A stretch of 64,000 bases of DNA from Ruminococcus hominis. GTDB taxonomy: Bacteria > Bacillota > Clostridia > Lachnospirales > Lachnospiraceae. A model generated the notes under the pieces. The model did not search any database and was not told the origin of the DNA. It saw only the letters and a list, made by a program, of their open reading frames with translations. This document shows, in pieces, positions 1 through 8,778 of this stretch. A program made the position numbers and the translations under genes. The stretch covers positions 1,240,001 to 1,304,000 of the forward strand of contig NZ_JACOPE010000001.1 of NCBI RefSeq assembly GCF_014287355.1, in the 5' to 3' direction. Within the stretch, counting starts at the first letter, position 1, and each line of letters begins with the position of its first letter.

Positions 1-393
1 TTCTTTGTTTTCAAGCATATCCAAACCAATAGCAGCTTCATTGCTTTCTAATGGATAGACATAGGAAATGACACCATCCGGAGCAAGTTCGTAGGCCTTG
101 ATCACATGCTGTTTGTCCTGCATGAGTTCAGAAATAGTAGCAAATTGTTGCGTATCAATGTCTCGCCCGGATTCTACAATCTGCTTGATCAGATTGGATT
201 CGGCCAGATATTTATTCAATTGAGCTTCTATATGGGTGATCGTTGATTCTGCGGTGTAAGCAGCTTTTGATTTTTCTTCCTTTTCCTGTGTCTGGTTTTG
301 ATAATCTGTCAAACCGGCAGCAAGAACAAATGTAATGAGAAAAACAAGCGCTGTCTTTATTTCTAAATTTCTTTTATTTACGTTATCTTTCAT
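1..393 (-). CDS. CHASE-domain sensor protein, N-terminal part (runs off window)
   Basis: The reading frame starts at ATG 393 on the minus strand and is still open at base 1, so only about 131 N-terminal residues are visible. Residues about 13-30 form a membrane segment. The following extracytoplasmic part ends in a block with LAPDGVISYVYPLE and AAIGLD, the typical signature of a CHASE domain (a periplasmic or extracellular ligand sensor). Such domains sit in front of histidine kinase, diguanylate cyclase or phosphodiesterase modules; the output domain lies outside the window and cannot be named. A promoter candidate on the minus strand has its -10 (TATAAT) at 432-437 and -35 (TTTACT) at 454-459, spacing 16. 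The family call is good, the output function unknown. Confidence 0.8.
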   Translation of the reverse strand, partial: MKDNVNKRNLEIKTALVFLITFVLAAGLTDYQNQTQEKEEKSKAAYTAESTITHIEAQLNKYLAESNLIKQIVESGRDIDTQQFATISELMQDKQHVIKAYELAPDGVISYVYPLESNEAAIGLDMLENKE

Positions 394-481
394 AAGTAGA
401 AAACCTCATTTGTATTATGTTTGCAGTTACAATTATACGCATTATTTTAATGAAGTAAAGTGAAAAAAATATGAAATTTAA

Positions 482-622
482 TTAGCGTGGGATCATAATA
501 ACAACAGTAGTTCCCTTTCCAACTTTACTTCGAATGGAAAGTGTGCCATGGCACATAGAACTCAGACGGGATTATACATTTTTCAGTCCGACATGATTTC
601 GTCCATCGGAAAGTCCATTTAT
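482..622 (-). pseudogene. Decayed C-terminal end of a sensor histidine kinase
   Basis: Translation of the minus strand ending at the TAA at 482-484 gives a block GLSDGRNHVGLKNV, an in-frame TAA stop, then SRLSSMCHGTLSIRSKVGKG and TTVVIMIPR. This matches the last third of a HATPase_c domain (G2 box and final beta strands) of LytS/YesM-like sensor kinases. The rest of the kinase, and any start codon, is missing. The internal stop and truncation mark it as a relic. It lies upstream of, and in the same direction as, the CHASE-domain gene, suggesting that a former kinase gene was lost by deletion here. The stretch from 623 to 719 holds no further recognisable coding signal. Confidence 0.75.
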
Positions 623-719
623 GTTCTTGTATAAAAACTTGCAATATTTATATGAAAGGAAGATAATATCAAAGGTGACATTGTAAGAATAGAGAAAAAG
701 TGAAAGGGATAGATATCAA

Positions 720-2060
720 ATGAAACAACAACACATGTTTTCAAATCAGATGATTGCAGCGATTCTTGTTCCGGTAATATTGGAGCAGCTGTTGAATTCG
801 GTTATGGGAACTGCAGATACAATGATGGTAAGTAATGTCGGTTCGGCAGCAATATCGGCGGTGTCGTTAGTTGATTCAATTAATGTTCTGGTAATACAGG
901 CATTTTCTGCTCTGGCAGCAGGTGGAGCAATTATATGTGCACAGTATATTGGACAGAAGAATAAAGAGCGGGCAAATGAGTCAGCACGCCAGGTTTTGTT
1001 TATCATCACAGCAATTTCAATTGTAGTCAGTTTAATCTGTCTTATTTTCCAGAAGCCGTTATTAAGAGTGATCTTTGGTTCAGTTGAAGCAGAGGTTATG
1101 AGAGCTTCGGAAATATATTTCTTCTACACAGCATTATCATTTCCATTTATTGCGGCGTATGATGCAGCAGCATCCATCTTCCGTGCACAGGATAATACCA
1201 AAGGACCGATGATTATTTCGATAATTTCCAATGTAATGAATATTGTGGGAAATGCAATTATGATATGGGGCTTTCATATGGGGGTTGCAGGTGCAGCAAT
1301 TGCTACGTTAGTTTCACGTATCTTTTGTGCAGTTGTAGTACTGATTCAGTTAAGAAAAGACAGACAGCCAATCGTAGTGAGAGATTATATGAAAATACGT
1401 CCAAACTGGAGTATGATACGAAAGATTCTTGGAATCGGAATTCCATCCGGTGTGGAAAACAGTATGTTCCAATTAGGAAAACTGGCAATCCAGTCAACGG
1501 TATCAACTCTCGGTACGGCGGCAATAGCAGCACAGGCTATGACTAATATTTTGGAAAATCTCAATGGTATTGCAGCAATCGGAGTTGGCATTGGACTTAT
1601 GACAATCGTAGGTCAATGTATGGGAGCCGGAAGAAAAGACGAAGCGGTTTATTATATAAAGAAATTGTGTGTGATCGCGGAAGTTATTATTATTGTAAGT
1701 TGTCTGACAGTATTTGCGTTGACGAAACCGGTTACAATGTTAGGTGGAATGGAAAGAGTAAGTGCAGATATGTGCTTCCATATGGTGATGTGGATCACAA
1801 TTGTAAAACCATTTGTCTGGGTTCTGTCATTTATTCCGGCATATGGTTTGCGCGCAGCAGGAGATGTGAAGTTTTCAATGATCACATCCTGCATTACGAT
1901 GTGGGCATGTCGTTTTTGTCTTTGTGTATTTTTAATTCGTGTCATGGGATTTGGACCAATGGGAGTCTGGATCGGTATGTTTGCGGACTGGACTGTTCGT
2001 GGAATTATATTTACATGGAGATTCCATAGCCGGAGATGGCTGGAGCATAGGGTTATTTAA
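720..2060 (+). CDS. MATE family multidrug/cation efflux transporter
   Basis: The 446-residue protein has the length and twelve hydrophobic segments of MATE exporters (two homologous bundles of six). The N-terminal helix carries PVILEQLLNSVMGTADTMMV, the classical MatE start, and the second half repeats the pattern from about residue 235 (GIGIPSGVENSMFQLGK). It would export drugs or metabolites from the cytoplasm in exchange for Na+ or H+; the substrate cannot be read from sequence. The start ATG at 720 follows an AAAGGGA-type RBS. A strong terminator follows directly, so it is a single-gene unit. A second, only distantly similar MATE gene lies on the minus strand at 18397-19743. Confidence 0.92.
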   Translation: MKQQHMFSNQMIAAILVPVILEQLLNSVMGTADTMMVSNVGSAAISAVSLVDSINVLVIQAFSALAAGGAIICAQYIGQKNKERANESARQVLFIITAISIVVSLICLIFQKPLLRVIFGSVEAEVMRASEIYFFYTALSFPFIAAYDAAASIFRAQDNTKGPMIISIISNVMNIVGNAIMIWGFHMGVAGAAIATLVSRIFCAVVVLIQLRKDRQPIVVRDYMKIRPNWSMIRKILGIGIPSGVENSMFQLGKLAIQSTVSTLGTAAIAAQAMTNILENLNGIAAIGVGIGLMTIVGQCMGAGRKDEAVYYIKKLCVIAEVIIIVSCLTVFALTKPVTMLGGMERVSADMCFHMVMWITIVKPFVWVLSFIPAYGLRAAGDVKFSMITSCITMWACRFCLCVFLIRVMGFGPMGVWIGMFADWTVRGIIFTWRFHSRRWLEHRVI

Positions 2061-2070
2061 TATAAAAAGA

Positions 2071-2111
2071 AAAACAGCTCCCCGGTGTTTGTGCCGGGGA
2101 GCTGTTTTTAT
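2071..2111 (+). terminator. Rho-independent terminator after the MATE gene
   Basis: A 15-bp stem (2071-2085 with 2094-2108) rich in G/C (AGCTCCCCGG / CCGGGGAGCT) closes an 8-base loop and runs into a T-tract. It starts 10 bases after the MATE stop codon. The A-run on the left side would also let it stop transcription from the opposite strand. Confidence 0.92.
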
Positions 2112-2155
2112 AATTATGAGAAAGAGAGCTAAATTATAAAAAATTTTGGACGATT

Positions 2156-4162
2156 TTACATTCCGTCTTTGAGGATATCATGGTCTCTGAGTACCTTTTC
2201 AATAACATTTCCTTTGACAAGCTTCAGAAGCGGCTTTTTGAGTGCATTAAGCGGACCAGGAAGTGGAATTTCCAGTGGAGATTTTCCATCCATAAGTTTT
2301 ACGCTGCTGTCTAGAAGTTCACGGATATCATAAACACTTCCCCATACTTCAGGGACACCTCTGTCGACTTTGAGAAGTCCATAAACAGCTTCCATAGCAG
2401 TACGTACAGAATACTCTGTTGTGAAAACGGTGTCGCGAGGAGTATCAGCAAACTGTCCGAGGAATGCAAAGTTGACACATCCGTCAGGAATGACATCCGG
2501 GCGGTCACCTTTTGTACGAGGCATAAAGAAAGCAGTAATGTAAGGCATCATTGTCGGTACACAGATCGCACTATTTTCTGCAAGATCCATAATCTGGTCT
2601 TCAGGTACTCCGAGATGATACAGCCATTCAGCAGTGATTTCTTTACCTGTACAATCTTTCATTGGTTTCTTGATATAGTCTCCAGGCACATCTGTAAATA
2701 AGCCATATACCCATACACATACCTGGTCTTTATCCTGATCTTTAAACTGTCCTTGTCGATTAATTGTCCAGCTAAGCAGCCAGCTTGAATCCTGACAACT
2801 TACGATACCTCCTGTTACAACATTTCCTGTGCGAGGGTCACGTTTGCAAATATCAGTGATATATGGGATGATCTTATCATCGAGAGTTGTAACAGTTGCA
2901 GATTCCCAGTTCGTTTTTGAAATGTCAGAACAGAATTTTTCCGGATGTCCAAAGGATGGATCCTGTCTGGCAATATTCTTCCAAAGATTCCATACACCGC
3001 TTGTACGGACTTCAGCATCTCCGTTCGTGGCATGATTCTGATCTCCATAAATGGTTCCCTCTGTACAACTTCCGTTCGTAACAAATACGAGATCATTTTC
3101 CGTCAAAACGATGCCGCTTTCTTTTCCATTTACCTTACATTCTATAGCAGAAGCAATCTTCTTATCTCCTTCAAATTTAAATACAACGTTTGTAACCTCT
3201 GTATTGAACTGGAAGTCAACACCAGCATCCTCCAAATACTTTTGCATAGGAAGAATCAGAGATTCATATTGATTATATTTTGTGAATTTCAATGCACTGA
3301 AATCAGGCAGTCCGGCAATGTGATGGATAAATCTCTGGAAGTAGAGTTTCATTTCAAGAGCACTGTGCCAGTTTTCAAATGCAAACATTGTTCTCCAGTA
3401 TAACCAGAATGTAGAATCGAATACTTCATCATCAAATACATCTTCAATTGTTTTATCGTACAAATCCTCGTCTTTTGTCATAAAGAGTTTCATGATCTCC
3501 ATGCAGCCCTTCTGACTCAAATTGAATTTACCGTCTGTATGTGCATCTTTACCACGATTGATGGTAGCACGACAAAGTGAGTAGTTTGGATCATGTTTGT
3601 TGAGCCAATAATATTCATCCAGTACAGAAACACCAGGTGTTTCAATAGAAGGAATACTGCGGAACAAATCCCACAGACATTCAAAATGATTTTCCATCTC
3701 GCGTCCTCCACGCATTACATAACCGCGGGAAGAATCGTAGATTCCATCACATGCACCGCCGGCAATATCCATTGCTTCCAGAATATGGATGTGAGAACCA
3801 GGCATTTGTGCATCACGTACAAGGAAGCATGCGGCAGCAAGAGAGGCAAGTCCGCTTCCTACAATATAAGCATGTTTGTCATCTACACCTTCCGGTTTTT
3901 CAGGATGAGCAAATGCTTCATAGTTTCCATTAGAATAGTAGATTCCCTTGCTGTTTCGCTTATATTTTCCTCGCTCTGTATTGCGATAATTGTTCTTAAT
4001 GGAAATGTCATCAGTTTTCTTTTTACTGAACAAAGGTGAAATAGATTGAGATGCATCACCATTTTCAGATTTATTTTTTGCTTTCTGTGCGAGGTATATT
4101 GCAGTACCTGTTCCTGCTGCAACTGCTGAGATCATACCAAGTTTTGATTTTTTATTTGCCAT
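2156..4162 (-). CDS. ohyA: Oleate hydratase (MCRA family flavoprotein) with N-terminal extension
   Basis: The product is a myosin-cross-reactive antigen family FAD enzyme that hydrates the double bond of unsaturated fatty acids such as oleate to 10-hydroxy fatty acids, a membrane-associated detoxification reaction in gut bacteria. The FAD-binding signature AYIVGSGLASLAAACFLVRD lies at about residues 97-116, followed by GGACDG and RGGREMENHFECLWDLF, all hallmark blocks of the family. I chose the ATG at 4162 because AGAAAGGTGG precedes it at proper distance; an upstream ATG at 4192 has no such site. The protein is 668 residues, about 80 longer than typical members, because of an N-terminal part with a short hydrophobic stretch (about residues 9-22) and a charged linker. 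No neighbour is obviously co-transcribed. Confidence 0.93.
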   Translation of the reverse strand: MANKKSKLGMISAVAAGTGTAIYLAQKAKNKSENGDASQSISPLFSKKKTDDISIKNNYRNTERGKYKRNSKGIYYSNGNYEAFAHPEKPEGVDDKHAYIVGSGLASLAAACFLVRDAQMPGSHIHILEAMDIAGGACDGIYDSSRGYVMRGGREMENHFECLWDLFRSIPSIETPGVSVLDEYYWLNKHDPNYSLCRATINRGKDAHTDGKFNLSQKGCMEIMKLFMTKDEDLYDKTIEDVFDDEVFDSTFWLYWRTMFAFENWHSALEMKLYFQRFIHHIAGLPDFSALKFTKYNQYESLILPMQKYLEDAGVDFQFNTEVTNVVFKFEGDKKIASAIECKVNGKESGIVLTENDLVFVTNGSCTEGTIYGDQNHATNGDAEVRTSGVWNLWKNIARQDPSFGHPEKFCSDISKTNWESATVTTLDDKIIPYITDICKRDPRTGNVVTGGIVSCQDSSWLLSWTINRQGQFKDQDKDQVCVWVYGLFTDVPGDYIKKPMKDCTGKEITAEWLYHLGVPEDQIMDLAENSAICVPTMMPYITAFFMPRTKGDRPDVIPDGCVNFAFLGQFADTPRDTVFTTEYSVRTAMEAVYGLLKVDRGVPEVWGSVYDIRELLDSSVKLMDGKSPLEIPLPGPLNALKKPLLKLVKGNVIEKVLRDHDILKDGM

Positions 4163-4253
4163 AATATAACCACCTTTCTGTGAGCTATCCATTTGTTATG
4201 ATTATAGTATGAGCATTTTTATTTGTTTTCAATTTACAAAAAGGGAAAAATGA

Positions 4254-4376
4254 TAAAAAACTTATCAAATCATAAATGTCTTTAAAGTGATAATAGAAGG
4301 TCATACGGCTGATGCCGCAGTCTTCTGTCAAATATTAGAAAATATGATAAGGTATATACAAAAGATTGATAAATGA
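4254..4376 (+). pseudogene. Possible 3' remnant of a TetR-type regulator
   Basis: In the 338-bp gap between the oleate hydratase and symporter starts, one plus-strand frame is open for about 40 codons up to the TGA at 4374-4376 and reads FKVIIEGHTADAAVFCQILE followed by NMIRYIQKIDK. This amphipathic helix pattern resembles the last helices of TetR-family regulators, which often sit beside oleate hydratase genes. There is no start, no DNA-binding half and no RBS, so this would be a relic. Without a database search this stays a suggestion. The rest of the gap holds only promoter signals. Confidence 0.3.
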
Positions 4377-4428
4377 AGTATTTAAAGTAGTGCAAAAATG
4401 CGAAAAATGTAAATTTTTGAATTCTGTG

Positions 4429-4458
4429 TTGTATACATCCTGCATTTCTTGATATAAT
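4429..4458 (+). promoter_or_regulatory. SigA-type promoter of the symporter gene
   Basis: TTGTAT at 4429-4434 and TATAAT at 4453-4458 are separated by 18 bases, and the symporter start follows 42 bases downstream. Confidence 0.6.
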
Positions 4459-4500
4459 AAATCAGTTAAGGTTCGACTAAATTTTATGGAGGCTAAACTT

Positions 4501-5898
4501 ATGAAACAGAAAAGTGGTTTTAGCGGGCAGATCGGTTTTGTGTTTGCCGCTGCTGGAAGTGCTGTAGGAGTTGGAAATCTCTGGAGGTTCCCATATCTGG
4601 CAGCAAAAGATGGGGGAGGACTTTTCCTGATTATTTATTTGATATTGGTAGTTACTTTTGGATTTACATTATTAACGACAGATATTGCCATTGGGCGTAA
4701 AACTGGAAAAAGTGCAATTTATGCTTATGAATCGATGCGTTCGAAGTGGAAATTTTTAGGAATTTTGACATTTCTGGTGCCGGTACTGATCATGACATAC
4801 TATGCAGTTATCGGAGGATGGATTCTGAAGTATATAACAATTTATTTGTTTAGTTCAGGTAAAGAAGCTGTAGCAGATGGATGTTTCACGGGATTTATAT
4901 CCTCGCCATCTTCGGTGTGGTTCAGTTTGCTGTTTATGTTTTTAACAGCACTGATTGTTTATAATGGAGTTGAAAAGGGAATTGAACGTGTATCAAAATT
5001 TATCATGCCAATACTTTTGGTGATGGTAATTGTGATTGCAATTTTTTCATTGACACTCAAAACAACCTTAGATGATGGAACTGTCCGTACAGGCTTACAG
5101 GGAATGATGATTTATTTGAAACCAGATTTGACTGGCGTTACAGTAGGGCGTTTTCTTCAGATTACGCTGGATGCGATGAGTCAGTTATTTTTCTCTTTGA
5201 GTGTATCAATGGGTATTATGATCACATATGGTTCTTATGTAAAGAAAGATGTTGATCTGAACAAGGCAGTATCCCAGATTGAATTGATGGATACAGGAGT
5301 AGCATTTTTAGCAGGTGTTATGATCATTCCAGCTGTATTTGTTTTCTCAGGACTTGACGGAATGTCAGCGGGACCTGGACTTATGTTCGTGTCTCTGCCA
5401 AATGTATTCTTTAGCATGGGAAAAATCGGAAGATTTATCGGAATTTTATTCTTTGTACTGGCGGGATTTGCAGCATTGACTTCTTGTATCTCAGTATTAG
5501 AGTCTATTACAGCAAACTGCATGGAGCTTTTCCATACGGAAAGAAAAAAGACAACAGGAGTTTTGTCTGTTATCTATTTGACAGCAACAGCAGTTATAGC
5601 ATTGGGATATAGCATATTCTATGTAGAAGTGGCATTACCAAACGGAAGCACAGGTCAGCTGTTGGATATTATGGACTATATCAGTAACAGTTTCTTGATG
5701 CCGTTTATTTCATTGTTGTCGGCAATTCTGATTGGATGGATCATGAAACCATCATGGATTGCAGAAGAGATGGAATTAAATGGAAGCAAATTTAAACGTA
5801 AAAAGTTATATAATGCCATGATACGTTATATTATGCCGGTCATTATGTTGATTCTATTCTTACAGTCAACAGGTGTACTGAATTTAATTATTAAATAA
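4501..5898 (+). CDS. Sodium-dependent transporter, neurotransmitter:sodium symporter (NSS/SNF) family
   Basis: The protein (465 residues from ATG 4501, which has ATGGAGG eight bases upstream; an in-frame ATG at 4486 lacks an RBS) is an integral membrane symporter of the LeuT/Tyt1 fold. The first helix has the unwound sodium-site motif GSAVGVGNLWRFPYLAAKDG at about residues 16-35, and GVEKGIERVSK marks the loop before TM6. Bacterial members import amino acids (tyrosine, tryptophan, leucine) with Na+; the substrate cannot be fixed here. It is a single-gene unit with its own promoter and a hairpin terminator. Confidence 0.92.
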   Translation: MKQKSGFSGQIGFVFAAAGSAVGVGNLWRFPYLAAKDGGGLFLIIYLILVVTFGFTLLTTDIAIGRKTGKSAIYAYESMRSKWKFLGILTFLVPVLIMTYYAVIGGWILKYITIYLFSSGKEAVADGCFTGFISSPSSVWFSLLFMFLTALIVYNGVEKGIERVSKFIMPILLVMVIVIAIFSLTLKTTLDDGTVRTGLQGMMIYLKPDLTGVTVGRFLQITLDAMSQLFFSLSVSMGIMITYGSYVKKDVDLNKAVSQIELMDTGVAFLAGVMIIPAVFVFSGLDGMSAGPGLMFVSLPNVFFSMGKIGRFIGILFFVLAGFAALTSCISVLESITANCMELFHTERKKTTGVLSVIYLTATAVIALGYSIFYVEVALPNGSTGQLLDIMDYISNSFLMPFISLLSAILIGWIMKPSWIAEEMELNGSKFKRKKLYNAMIRYIMPVIMLILFLQSTGVLNLIIK

Positions 5899-5915
5899 TA
5901 ACTTCATATATTTTT

Positions 5916-5960
5916 AAAACGAACTATATCATTGAATGGATGACATAGTTCGTTTTTGTT
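5916..5960 (+). terminator. Terminator after the symporter gene
   Basis: An inverted repeat (AAACGAACTAT.. / ..ATAGTTCGTTTTT) begins 18 bases after the stop codon and ends in a T-run. Confidence 0.85.
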
Positions 5961-5971
5961 ATGCATATGAC

Positions 5972-5998
5972 AAAAAGGTCCTGAGTATGGACCTTTTT
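5972..5998. terminator. Second hairpin between convergent genes, likely bidirectional
   Basis: A 10-bp stem AAAAAGGTCC / GGACCTTTTT around a 7-base loop lies between the symporter (+) and nuclease (-) genes. A-run and T-run on both sides make it usable from either strand; for the minus strand it would end the nuclease operon. Confidence 0.75.
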
Positions 5999-6016
5999 TA
6001 GTTCCGGAAATTTATA

Positions 6017-6925
6017 TTATGGATTACATTTTTTGCATGGCTCATACCCCATTTTAATTACATCAGCTCTTTTTCCGGTGTATTTTTTGCGATTTTTTTT
6101 CTTCATCTGTTTTACACTTCCGCAAGTTGGATAGTGGAATTTGTGGTTGTTTGTGTTTAGCACGTAGGTAGTGGAAGAAGATGAATTTTTGGTTGTTGAG
6201 CTGCTGTCGGAAGAGGTGTCGGCTTTGCTTTCTCCGGTAGCATAATCAATGGATACGCCAGACTGAACATTGTATACAAATATACAAAAAAGAATACCCT
6301 CCCCATTGTCTTCAACAGACATCGCTTCCATAACAACCCCAGACGCAACAAGATTATCTCCGTCATAAACAGGCGTTACCCGATATAATACGTGGTTGCC
6401 GGTTTCTTTTATATAATCAGCTGTCATATTTTCAAAAGGAAGCATACCTTGTACATTTAGATATCGTGTTCCGGTAATCAAGTTACGTTCATTGTCATTC
6501 TCACCAGTAAGCTGATACCCTATTAAATGACAACGATTATAGAGATATTTTCCATCAACGAAATCATATTTTACAGTATGCCATCCGGAAGGCTTGATTT
6601 TGCCGATAGCCCCTCGTTTTTCGGTTGGCATTAAATCTTTTCCGACATTTGCATATGCAACACCGCATCGGCCAAGCTTGTCTAGTGCACTGTACGTTTC
6701 AAAGGAAGTGGATACATTTAGTTCACTTTCAGTGAAATAAGGGGTGTTGTTATTAAGAACAACATAAGGGTCTTTAGAGTAAGTCGGAATGCCTGTCAGA
6801 TCAAAAGAAGTCGAAGCTGCTTTTGCTGCAAACGTCTCGCTACAAACAGAAAGTGAGAGCAGGAGCACTAAAAATAGAGAGAATAATCCTTTGGAACGAA
6901 AAATAACTTTTTTCAATCTTTTCAT
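6017..6925 (-). CDS. Secreted DNA/RNA non-specific endonuclease (NucA-type) with C-terminal Cys cluster
   Basis: The 302-residue protein begins with a signal peptide (charged KKVIFRSK, hydrophobic core to about residue 33, AAKA cleavage area). The central domain (about 50-230) holds YLYNRCHLIGYQLTGEND and RNLITGTRYLN, matching the HLIGYQLTG/NLITGTR blocks of streptococcal-type secreted DNases of the beta-beta-alpha metal superfamily; the His is the general base and the downstream Asn ligates the metal. After a Ser/Thr linker, residues about 250-302 form a small module YVLNTNNHKFHYPTCGS ... GYEPCKKCNP with three Cys and two His, an Ada-like zinc-binding pattern common as an add-on in Firmicute exported nucleases. 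It overlaps the upstream gene by 4 bases (ATGA), so the two are co-translated. Confidence 0.88.
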   Translation of the reverse strand: MKRLKKVIFRSKGLFSLFLVLLLSLSVCSETFAAKAASTSFDLTGIPTYSKDPYVVLNNNTPYFTESELNVSTSFETYSALDKLGRCGVAYANVGKDLMPTEKRGAIGKIKPSGWHTVKYDFVDGKYLYNRCHLIGYQLTGENDNERNLITGTRYLNVQGMLPFENMTADYIKETGNHVLYRVTPVYDGDNLVASGVVMEAMSVEDNGEGILFCIFVYNVQSGVSIDYATGESKADTSSDSSSTTKNSSSSTTYVLNTNNHKFHYPTCGSVKQMKKKNRKKYTGKRADVIKMGYEPCKKCNP

Positions 6926-7350
6926 TTTACATAAATCTCCTCTGTTATTTTATCGTGTGAGGAACCGACGAAATCTTCACTGGAAATTAGCTTCCATCCA
7001 TGCTCAGACAGTGGAATATCAAAATAAAAATCAGCAGGATAGTCCCGGTTCCATTTATATAAGATTATCTTTTTAATTTTTTGCTCAAACGCAGCAACAG
7101 AACAGTCTTCAACAAAACATATATCATTGCAGGCAGCTTTACTTAGGAAATGCTCATCAATGTTATAATTTTGAGAATTGTTGATATAATTTTCGGAATC
7201 CTTAAATTGCTTTTTTGAATAGTGGTTCATCCAGAAAATTTTTCCAGAAGCCGATTTAAGGATTCTCTCTCTTAGAGTACGATCCTGACTCTGCCTTCTA
7301 TGATTGAAAAGCATGCCCATATTGTTATCTACGCAAGTTATTAATATCAT
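6922..7350 (-). CDS. Conserved protein of unknown function, operon partner of the nuclease
   Basis: This 142-residue cytoplasmic protein has no signal peptide or membrane segment. It starts MILITCVDNNMGMLFNHRRQ and ends with a segment containing YPADFYFDIPLSEHGWKL and SHDKITEEIYVK. I recognise the overall pattern as a family seen in Lachnospiraceae but know no demonstrated function. Its stop overlaps the nuclease start by 4 bases, implying translational coupling and a linked role, for example immunity, regulation or nucleotide handling; that is inference only. It is the first gene of the unit. Confidence 0.75.
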   Translation of the reverse strand: MILITCVDNNMGMLFNHRRQSQDRTLRERILKSASGKIFWMNHYSKKQFKDSENYINNSQNYNIDEHFLSKAACNDICFVEDCSVAAFEQKIKKIILYKWNRDYPADFYFDIPLSEHGWKLISSEDFVGSSHDKITEEIYVK

Positions 7351-7430
7351 AATAGTGTATACCTCTTTCTATTGATAATTATATTATAGGGTTTTAGATA
7401 AAAATATCAATGCATTGTAAGAAAATGGTA

Positions 7431-7483
7431 AAAGGGAACAGCTATAGCTTTTCATATACCGAAATTCTATAGCTGTTCCCTTT
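7431..7483 (-). terminator. Terminator downstream of the 7512-8600 gene
   Basis: A perfect 17-bp inverted repeat (AAAGGGAACAGCTATAG and its complement, 7431-7447 and 7467-7483) lies 29 bases after the minus-strand stop at 7512 and about 80 bases upstream of the 7350 start. It ends in a T-rich stretch on the minus strand. Confidence 0.8.
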
Positions 7484-7511
7484 ATAGATGTCTTATAGGT
7501 TTATAGGAACC

Positions 7512-8600
7512 TTATTTTGATTTTACATAAGTGTTCAAATCATGAACACAATATTCGTTATATGGATATTTATCAGTTGTTACATATCCAGCCGGAGCAT
7601 CAATTAACTGTGGAATACGGTTTACGATGGTAGCACAAGTCATTTCTACAGTCGCAGGTCGATTTACAGAAACAGTTGTTTCAGGTTCGCCGATAAAGGT
7701 CCAATCATTTCTGTCAAAGTCATCTGGTGCGAATACTTTGCCTACACATTCGGTTTCGAGAGTGATGCCTTCTTCTGTCTTAGTAGTAACAACAGCACGC
7801 ATACCCGTCGGATCACCAGCTTTGATTGTAGCATTTAAAGTTGTAGAGAAAAGATCTGCGGTATGGGTAGTAGGATAACACTTCTGCGTCTGTGAAATAA
7901 TATGAAGGTTCATTTTGCTGCAAAGCCAACCATTTTGATTCCACATATATGCAGGAACATACTGACCACTTTCAATAAGTTCTTTAAGTTCATCTGGTGA
8001 CATAGTGTTAATATTTGCAATTTCTTTTTCGAAACGTTCTGGCGTAAATCCTGCACCATGACCTTCTGCAAGTGCGATACCATAATCTTCTACGTTATAC
8101 CAACTGCTACCATGAATTTTTGTGATTTTGAATGAAGAACCGGCAAGATTTGTAACCATAGTACCCCAAACAAGATCACAGTAGCCAACACCAGTCAGTG
8201 TACAGTTGCCCTCTTTAGCAAGTTTGTCCAATTTGTGTGTAAGAGCAGGAGAAGAGTTCCATGGATATAGTGCTTCTTCACAGGTTGTAATCGCATTGAT
8301 ACCATGCTTTGCACAAATTGTAAAAATGTCTTCGAGTTCTGCGATGGTGCTTCTAGTAGCAATGATGCAGACATCCGGTTTCAGATTTCCAAGGATTTCA
8401 TCTGCCTGGCTTGCATCTGCAATCTGAATTCCGGTAGCCGGATAGCCATCACCTGCAATCTCTGCTGCATCTTTACCTAAAATAGCAGGATTCACATCAA
8501 ATGCGGCAACTAATTCTGCTCCTTTTTCAATTCCGTAACGAATCAAGTATTTTCCCATTTTACCACAACCGTATTGAGCGAATGTAATTTTTCTTTCCAT
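7512..8600 (-). CDS. DapB-like NAD(P)-dependent dehydrogenase (2,4-diaminopentanoate dehydrogenase-like)
   Basis: The 362-residue protein opens with a Rossmann motif YGCGKMGKYLIRYGIEKG (about residues 9-26) typical of dihydrodipicolinate-reductase-like dehydrogenases, and continues with VCIIATRST and ITTCEEALYPW blocks seen in the 2,4-diaminopentanoate dehydrogenase group. These act on amino- or imino-acid substrates with NAD(P)H. The true substrate is uncertain: no ornithine-degradation genes (ord, ora) are next to it. It has its own terminator and starts at ATG 8600 with AGGAGG upstream. It lies beside a PucR-type regulator, separated by a small ORF, so regulation by that protein is possible. 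Confidence 0.65.
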   Translation of the reverse strand: MERKITFAQYGCGKMGKYLIRYGIEKGAELVAAFDVNPAILGKDAAEIAGDGYPATGIQIADASQADEILGNLKPDVCIIATRSTIAELEDIFTICAKHGINAITTCEEALYPWNSSPALTHKLDKLAKEGNCTLTGVGYCDLVWGTMVTNLAGSSFKITKIHGSSWYNVEDYGIALAEGHGAGFTPERFEKEIANINTMSPDELKELIESGQYVPAYMWNQNGWLCSKMNLHIISQTQKCYPTTHTADLFSTTLNATIKAGDPTGMRAVVTTKTEEGITLETECVGKVFAPDDFDRNDWTFIGEPETTVSVNRPATVEMTCATIVNRIPQLIDAPAGYVTTDKYPYNEYCVHDLNTYVKSK

Positions 8601-8726
8601 AAGATACCTCCTTGATTAATACGTATTTTTTGAACTGTTTTGATATAATTATTCTATACCTTTCCAAGAGTCAGCGTCAAGGCAGGAAATCATTTCAAAA
8701 AAGTTTGTTTATTAATGTTAGCAATA

Positions 8727-8761
8727 AAAATGACTGCCTGGAAATTCCAAGCAGCCATTTT
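8727..8761 (-). terminator. Terminator of the 52-residue ORF
   Basis: A 15-16-bp stem (8727-8742 with 8746-8761, two G-U pairs) with a 3-base loop is followed on the minus strand by TTTTTATTG. It lies 18 bases after the stop of the small ORF at 8779. Confidence 0.75.
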
Positions 8762-8778
8762 AAGAAAGAAAGTGTAAA

